64,000 nucleotides of DNA. It comes from Butyricimonas paravirosa (GTDB lineage Bacteria; Bacteroidota; Bacteroidia; Bacteroidales; Marinifilaceae). Within the stretch, counting starts at the first letter, position 1, and each line of letters opens with the position of its first letter. Both the position numbers and the translations under genes were made by a program. Positions 60,787-64,000 of the stretch are shown piece after piece. The notes beneath the pieces are model-generated. The model searched no databases, was not told the origin of the DNA, and was given only the letters and a program-made list of their open reading frames with translations. The stretch lies in NCBI RefSeq assembly GCF_032878955.1, contig NZ_CP043839.1, positions 248,001-312,000 of the forward strand, read 5' to 3'.

Positions 60787-61680
60787 TTACGTTGAATACT
60801 TGATTCTAAATCCAGTTAAAATTTCTTTGTAATTATCTTGTGCAGTAAGGCACGTATCAAGCAAATAGTTTCTGACATGACTCCATTCCTGCAATCCACG
60901 ATAATAAAACATCTTCAACTCTTCCGTGATGATAAACGGGACAAAACCATTCGCCAGACACTCTTTGAACATGATTAACCGACCAACACGTCCATTACCA
61001 TCCTGAAACGGATGAATGGATTCGAATCTTTGATGCAAGTCAATAATATCCTCGAAAGTCTTAGACTTCTTCGCGTTATATTCTGCCAACAAAGTTTTAA
61101 CTTCATAGTGGACCAATTCCGGTGGTGTTGTCAAGATTCCGCCCACCTCGTTCGGTAAACGCTTGTAGTCACCAACAGCAAACCAATCTTTACGATGGTC
61201 AGACGTTCCGGATTTCAAAATATAATGCAATTCTTTGATATATTTTTCTGAAAGTCGCTCTTCTGCCCGGTCAATAATTAGATCAATACAACGAAAGTGG
61301 TTGGTCGTCTCGATAATATCATCCACGTTCACACTTTCATCTGTTATCCCGATCGTGTTGGTTTCAAAAATGTAACGCGTTTGGTCGTGAGTTAAGCGAC
61401 TTCCCTCGATGTGATTGGAATTATACGTGAGGTCTATTTGTGTACGATGATAAATGCCCCCCTTCAACTTCATTTTCTTCTGTTCTCGCAATATAGCAAG
61501 TAATGGCATAACCTCCATTGGGGAAGACTTACGCATGGGCAATCCGGCAGCTTTTGGAATATTCCAAGTTTTACCCGTTAAAAACACCCCCTCGATCTTC
61601 CCGGTCGCACAATAGTTGCGTGCAGTACGCTCCGAAATACCGTATTTCCTAGCAAATTCATTCACTGAAATATATTCCAT
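60787..61680 (-). CDS. Fic-domain protein with N-terminal DNA-binding domain
   Basis: 297 residues. The N-terminal helix-turn-helix (about 1-45; ISVNEFARKYGISERTARNYCATGKI) resembles MerR/excisionase-type winged helices. A Fic domain follows: the inhibitory helix motif S88-N-H-I-E92-G93 ([S/T]xxxE[G/N]) lies ahead of the core motif H223-P-F-Q-D-G-N-G-R-V-G-R234, matching HPFxDGNGRxxR, so it should AMPylate a target and be autoinhibited. The N-terminal location of the inhibitory helix is class II. Its own promoter overlaps a palindromic site; autoregulation is an inference. Confidence 0.93.
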   Translation of the reverse strand: MEYISVNEFARKYGISERTARNYCATGKIEGVFLTGKTWNIPKAAGLPMRKSSPMEVMPLLAILREQKKMKLKGGIYHRTQIDLTYNSNHIEGSRLTHDQTRYIFETNTIGITDESVNVDDIIETTNHFRCIDLIIDRAEERLSEKYIKELHYILKSGTSDHRKDWFAVGDYKRLPNEVGGILTTPPELVHYEVKTLLAEYNAKKSKTFEDIIDLHQRFESIHPFQDGNGRVGRLIMFKECLANGFVPFIITEELKMFYYRGLQEWSHVRNYLLDTCLTAQDNYKEILTGFRIKYST

Positions 61681-61718
61681 ATTAAAATTATCGGCAAGTT
61701 TTACATTCAGATTTCAAA

Positions 61719-61752
61719 CAAAGGTAGTTGTTTTTGCCGTTACCGGCAAAAA
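61719..61752 (-). promoter_or_regulatory. fic promoter overlapped by palindromic operator candidate
   Basis: On the minus strand, TACCTTTG (61719-61726) is preceded by TTTG (61747-61750) at 20 bases, a good Bacteroidota promoter. The palindrome TTTTTGCCG-TTAC-CGGCAAAAA (61731-61752) covers the -33 element, and a further CGGCAA half-site lies downstream at 61692-61697. A repressor bound there would block transcription of fic. Confidence 0.6.
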
Positions 61753-61843
61753 AACAGACCATGTTTATCGCACATCACACTCAAAAATACACCAGATCGC
61801 CTTTCATTAACAATAAATTAAGATTCTGGCATCCCCTACATTC

Positions 61844-61874
61844 TTTGTTATACACAAATTATTTACTACTTTTG
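61844..61874 (+). promoter_or_regulatory. Promoter of the coiled-coil lipoprotein gene
   Basis: TTTG (61844-61847), exactly 19 bases, then TACTTTTG (61867-61874), a full match to the Bacteroidota TTTG-N19-TAnnTTTG consensus. The ATG at 61915 lies about 34 bases after the predicted start. Confidence 0.8.
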
Positions 61875-61914
61875 TCACACGACAACAGAAAAGTTCAATT
61901 AAAACATTTCAAAT

Positions 61915-62565
61915 ATGAGAAAAGGATTATTTTATATATCAGGCATCTTAATATTTACATTACTTCTTTCCTCTTGTGTTTCTAAAAAGAAATACGAGGA
62001 GTTAGCCAGAGCAAAAAGGAGCATTGATCGGGAAGTGGCAACTTTGGAGAATGACAAAAAATCATTGGAATCCGAAATGCAGAAACTGAAAGATGACTTC
62101 AACGCTGTTCGTTACCAGTTGACAGCTAACAATGCTGCCAAGGACAAACAGATTGATGACCTGAACACCCAATTACGTGCTTTACAAAGCAAGGAATCAG
62201 CCTTAAAATCAGAGTTAAAAGACGTGTCAGAACAGGTAAAATCCAAAGTACAAAGCAGCGAAGGACAACTAGCTGAACTACAACTTCAACTAAAAAGGAC
62301 AACCGAGGAACGGGACCAAATCCGGAAACAGTTGACTGACTATAAAACCAACGCTGACTGGGACAACCGTAAATTGAGCAACGAGGTGGAACACATCAAA
62401 TCGAGCCTCAAATTCAAAGACAGCGAGATTGCCCGTTTGGAAAAAGAGATTGCCGGGGTAAAAAAACAGTTAGCAGACGCTAAGAGCCAGTTAACCAAGA
62501 AAACCCAAGAGGTTGAAAAACTGACAAATCAAGTAAATCTTCTGAAAAAAGAACTTAGCAGATAA
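61915..62565 (+). CDS. Coiled-coil outer-membrane lipoprotein
   Basis: 216 residues. Signal and lipobox MRKGLFYISGILIFTLLLSSC, then CVSKKKYEELARAKRS and an almost uninterrupted coiled coil to the C terminus (charged heptads ENDKKSLESEMQKLKD, RDQIRKQLTDYK, EIARLEKEIAGVKKQLADAK). The N-terminal C-V-S-K-K-K-Y-E-E-L resembles the lipidated start of Bacteroidota OmpA-like proteins, but no OmpA domain follows. A likely structural or spacer protein of the cell envelope. It has a consensus promoter and a small membrane protein gene follows it after 6 bases. Confidence 0.85.
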   Translation: MRKGLFYISGILIFTLLLSSCVSKKKYEELARAKRSIDREVATLENDKKSLESEMQKLKDDFNAVRYQLTANNAAKDKQIDDLNTQLRALQSKESALKSELKDVSEQVKSKVQSSEGQLAELQLQLKRTTEERDQIRKQLTDYKTNADWDNRKLSNEVEHIKSSLKFKDSEIARLEKEIAGVKKQLADAKSQLTKKTQEVEKLTNQVNLLKKELSR

Positions 62566-62571
62566 TTAAAA

Positions 62572-62934
62572 ATGATTTATATCATTATTAGCATAATAGG
62601 GCTACTAGTAATAGTTGCCCTTTTTACATACTCTTCAAAATCAAAAACGAAAACAGAAGAGCCTCCCGTCGTGGTTCCCCCTGCCGATTGTTGTGGGGCT
62701 CATGCCATCTGTGAAAAAGGGCTGAAAAAAATAGATGAAAAGATCGAATATTTCGATGACGAGGAACTCGATCAATACAGGGGTATTCCCTCCGACAGTT
62801 TCAATGACCAACAAATTGACCAATTCCGGGAAATCCTATACACGATCCGTCCCGAAGAGCTATCCGATTGGTTTATCAGTTTGGAGAAACGAGGAATCGA
62901 ACTGCCGGATGTTCTGAAACAGGAACTCAATTAG
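62572..62934 (+). CDS. Small membrane protein with CCGAH motif, unknown function
   Basis: 120 residues: one N-terminal membrane helix (about residues 2-19), a short Lys/Pro-rich linker, then a soluble part with CCGAHAICEKG near residue 40 and an acidic helical tail (YFDDEELDQYRGIPSDSFNDQ). The adjacent Cys, His and later Cys could bind a metal, but no family function is recognised. Likely cotranscribed with the lipoprotein, six bases upstream, from the promoter at 61844-61874. It ends 7 bases before the stop of the convergent DUF2851 gene. Confidence 0.8.
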   Translation: MIYIIISIIGLLVIVALFTYSSKSKTKTEEPPVVVPPADCCGAHAICEKGLKKIDEKIEYFDDEELDQYRGIPSDSFNDQQIDQFREILYTIRPEELSDWFISLEKRGIELPDVLKQELN

Positions 62935-62941
62935 TGTCGAA

Positions 62942-64000
62942 TCAACCTCTTCCTACCCGACGGAATATTTCCGCTCCTATTTTACAATGCAGACAACGAT
63001 GTGCATCACAATATTCTCGTTTTACCTGTAACAAAGCTTGGGATTGTAAAGCGGAATTCACCTGTACCCCGTAACGGGTCCACGCATCCGAAATATGATT
63101 ACGTTCCGCCCTCAACTCTTCCAGCCATCGTAACGCCTTATCACAATATCGTTCTTCCCCCCGTTCTTTCCCGTAAATGAACAGGAACGGTATCAAGGCA
63201 TTAATAATAATTACGTTCTTCATGCTATTCCCCAATTTCTTCACCCGTTTCACGGAAACCACTCCTAATTTATAGTGAGTATCCCAATAAGAAGAGGCGG
63301 TTACGTCCAGTAAACCATAAATTTCCGACACGTCTGAGGCATCCAGCACACTGGAAAGCAAGAAATTGAAACGCATCATCAAAGAGGCCAGCAAGGCCAG
63401 ACGAACCGTGGGAAAAGCTATCGGACGAATCCGCATGAATTTCCATTGAGAAACATTCATGGCTTCCAGTTGGAATTTGGCTGCCTGATACTCGTACTCC
63501 TCCCGCAAACCAAGGGCATACTCGTCTGTTTCCGGCACGTCAGCCAACAAACCGGCATACCCTAAAAGCAACGCCTCCACCCGGAAAAGAGATTCACTAC
63601 TACGAACCACTTTTTTGTAAGATAAGTTTTGAGCCAGCTGGGCGAAAACATCAGCGTTCACGTTCCCAGACCAATACCGTACCAACATCCGGTAGAAACA
63701 TTCCTCCCAATCATTTTTAGTCTCCCGCAACATCACCTGAATATCTTTACATTTACGTTCCAACCGCTCGATCGCGTACCCCGTGAACAACATTTCCAAA
63801 CGGGTCGAATCAATCTCTTTCAAGTGTCGATGACAACGGGGTTCAACAGGTACTCCCTGCATGAAAACATACTCATCCCATAACCTATTATCATAGACCA
63901 GGGTAATCGCATCAATTTCCCGACCACGAGAATCGTACACTTCCATGTCTGCCTCACCCACCACGGAGAGAATAACATTATTATAGGCCAAATCTTTTTC
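62942..64000 (-). CDS. DUF2851 family protein (5' end outside window)
   Basis: C-terminal 353 residues of a DUF2851 protein. The frame is open to the window edge (it reads EKDLAYNNVILSVVGEAD), so the start lies beyond 64000 and the TTG at 63991 is internal. Family features seen: the C-terminal GVQVNSALQSQALLQVKREYC followed by DAHRCLHCKIGAEIF, a Cys-rich terminus. The function is not known; no catalytic motif is evident. It converges on the small membrane protein gene. Confidence 0.85.
   Translation of the reverse strand, partial: EKDLAYNNVILSVVGEADMEVYDSRGREIDAITLVYDNRLWDEYVFMQGVPVEPRCHRHLKEIDSTRLEMLFTGYAIERLERKCKDIQVMLRETKNDWEECFYRMLVRYWSGNVNADVFAQLAQNLSYKKVVRSSESLFRVEALLLGYAGLLADVPETDEYALGLREEYEYQAAKFQLEAMNVSQWKFMRIRPIAFPTVRLALLASLMMRFNFLLSSVLDASDVSEIYGLLDVTASSYWDTHYKLGVVSVKRVKKLGNSMKNVIIINALIPFLFIYGKERGEERYCDKALRWLEELRAERNHISDAWTRYGVQVNSALQSQALLQVKREYCDAHRCLHCKIGAEIFRRVGRG

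Overview
The window looks like chromosomal DNA from the order Bacteroidales, most plausibly the Odoribacteraceae (a Butyricimonas- or Odoribacter-like gut bacterium). The reasons are: SusC/SusD with FecR-type anti-sigma and ECF sigma genes, paired TonB-dependent receptor and DUF4249 genes, LytS/LytTR systems, a gene set lacking Shine-Dalgarno signals, and promoters of the Bacteroidota form TTTG-N19-TAnnTTTG, of which the clearest is at 61844-61874. The genus is an inference. I see no tRNA, rRNA, insertion sequence, prophage or CRISPR array.

Layout. 1-7028: the 3' part of purH followed by the rod-shape operon mreB-mreC-mreD-PBP2-rodA. 7112-10230: histidine degradation genes hutI and a fused ftcD. 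10243-18691 (minus strand): ECF sigma, FecR, an STN-type TonB receptor, two DUF4249 lipoproteins and a second TonB receptor, in one six-gene array. 18858-24258 (minus): TonB receptor, degenerate LytS-like kinase, intact LytS-like kinase and LytTR response regulator. 24515-37900: mostly housekeeping genes (nitroreductase, H+/Na+ pyrophosphatase, rimO, YgiQ-like radical SAM protein, TPR proteins, free methionine-R-sulfoxide reductase, pepD, MarR, DUF1904, DHH phosphoesterase). 38445-49555: a SusC/SusD locus with FecR, a thioredoxin protein, a frameshifted Fib_succ_major lipoprotein and a distal convergent ECF sigma gene. 49894-53682 (plus): an outer-membrane protein followed by a second degenerate kinase, intact kinase and LytTR regulator. 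53746-54464: an MNT-HEPN pair. 54552-64000: guaA, an NSS transporter, thiE-thiM, a CarboxypepD_reg-like protein, a Fic protein with its own DNA-binding domain, a coiled-coil lipoprotein, a small membrane protein and a partial DUF2851 gene.

The most unusual content is the pair of paralogous signalling loci at 18858-24258 and 49894-53682. Both encode, in the same order, an outer-membrane protein, a LytS-like protein that has lost the phospho-acceptor histidine and the ATP-binding N box, an intact LytS-like kinase and a LytTR regulator, with overlapping reading frames among the last three. This looks like a conserved surface-sensing module that includes a pseudokinase subunit. Other points of interest are: an HU-like segment in frame ahead of the TonB receptor of the first locus, a dispersed palindromic repeat that twice ends exactly on a gene's stop codon, a possible 10-bp slippage frameshift, and a palindromic operator candidate that overlaps the fic promoter.
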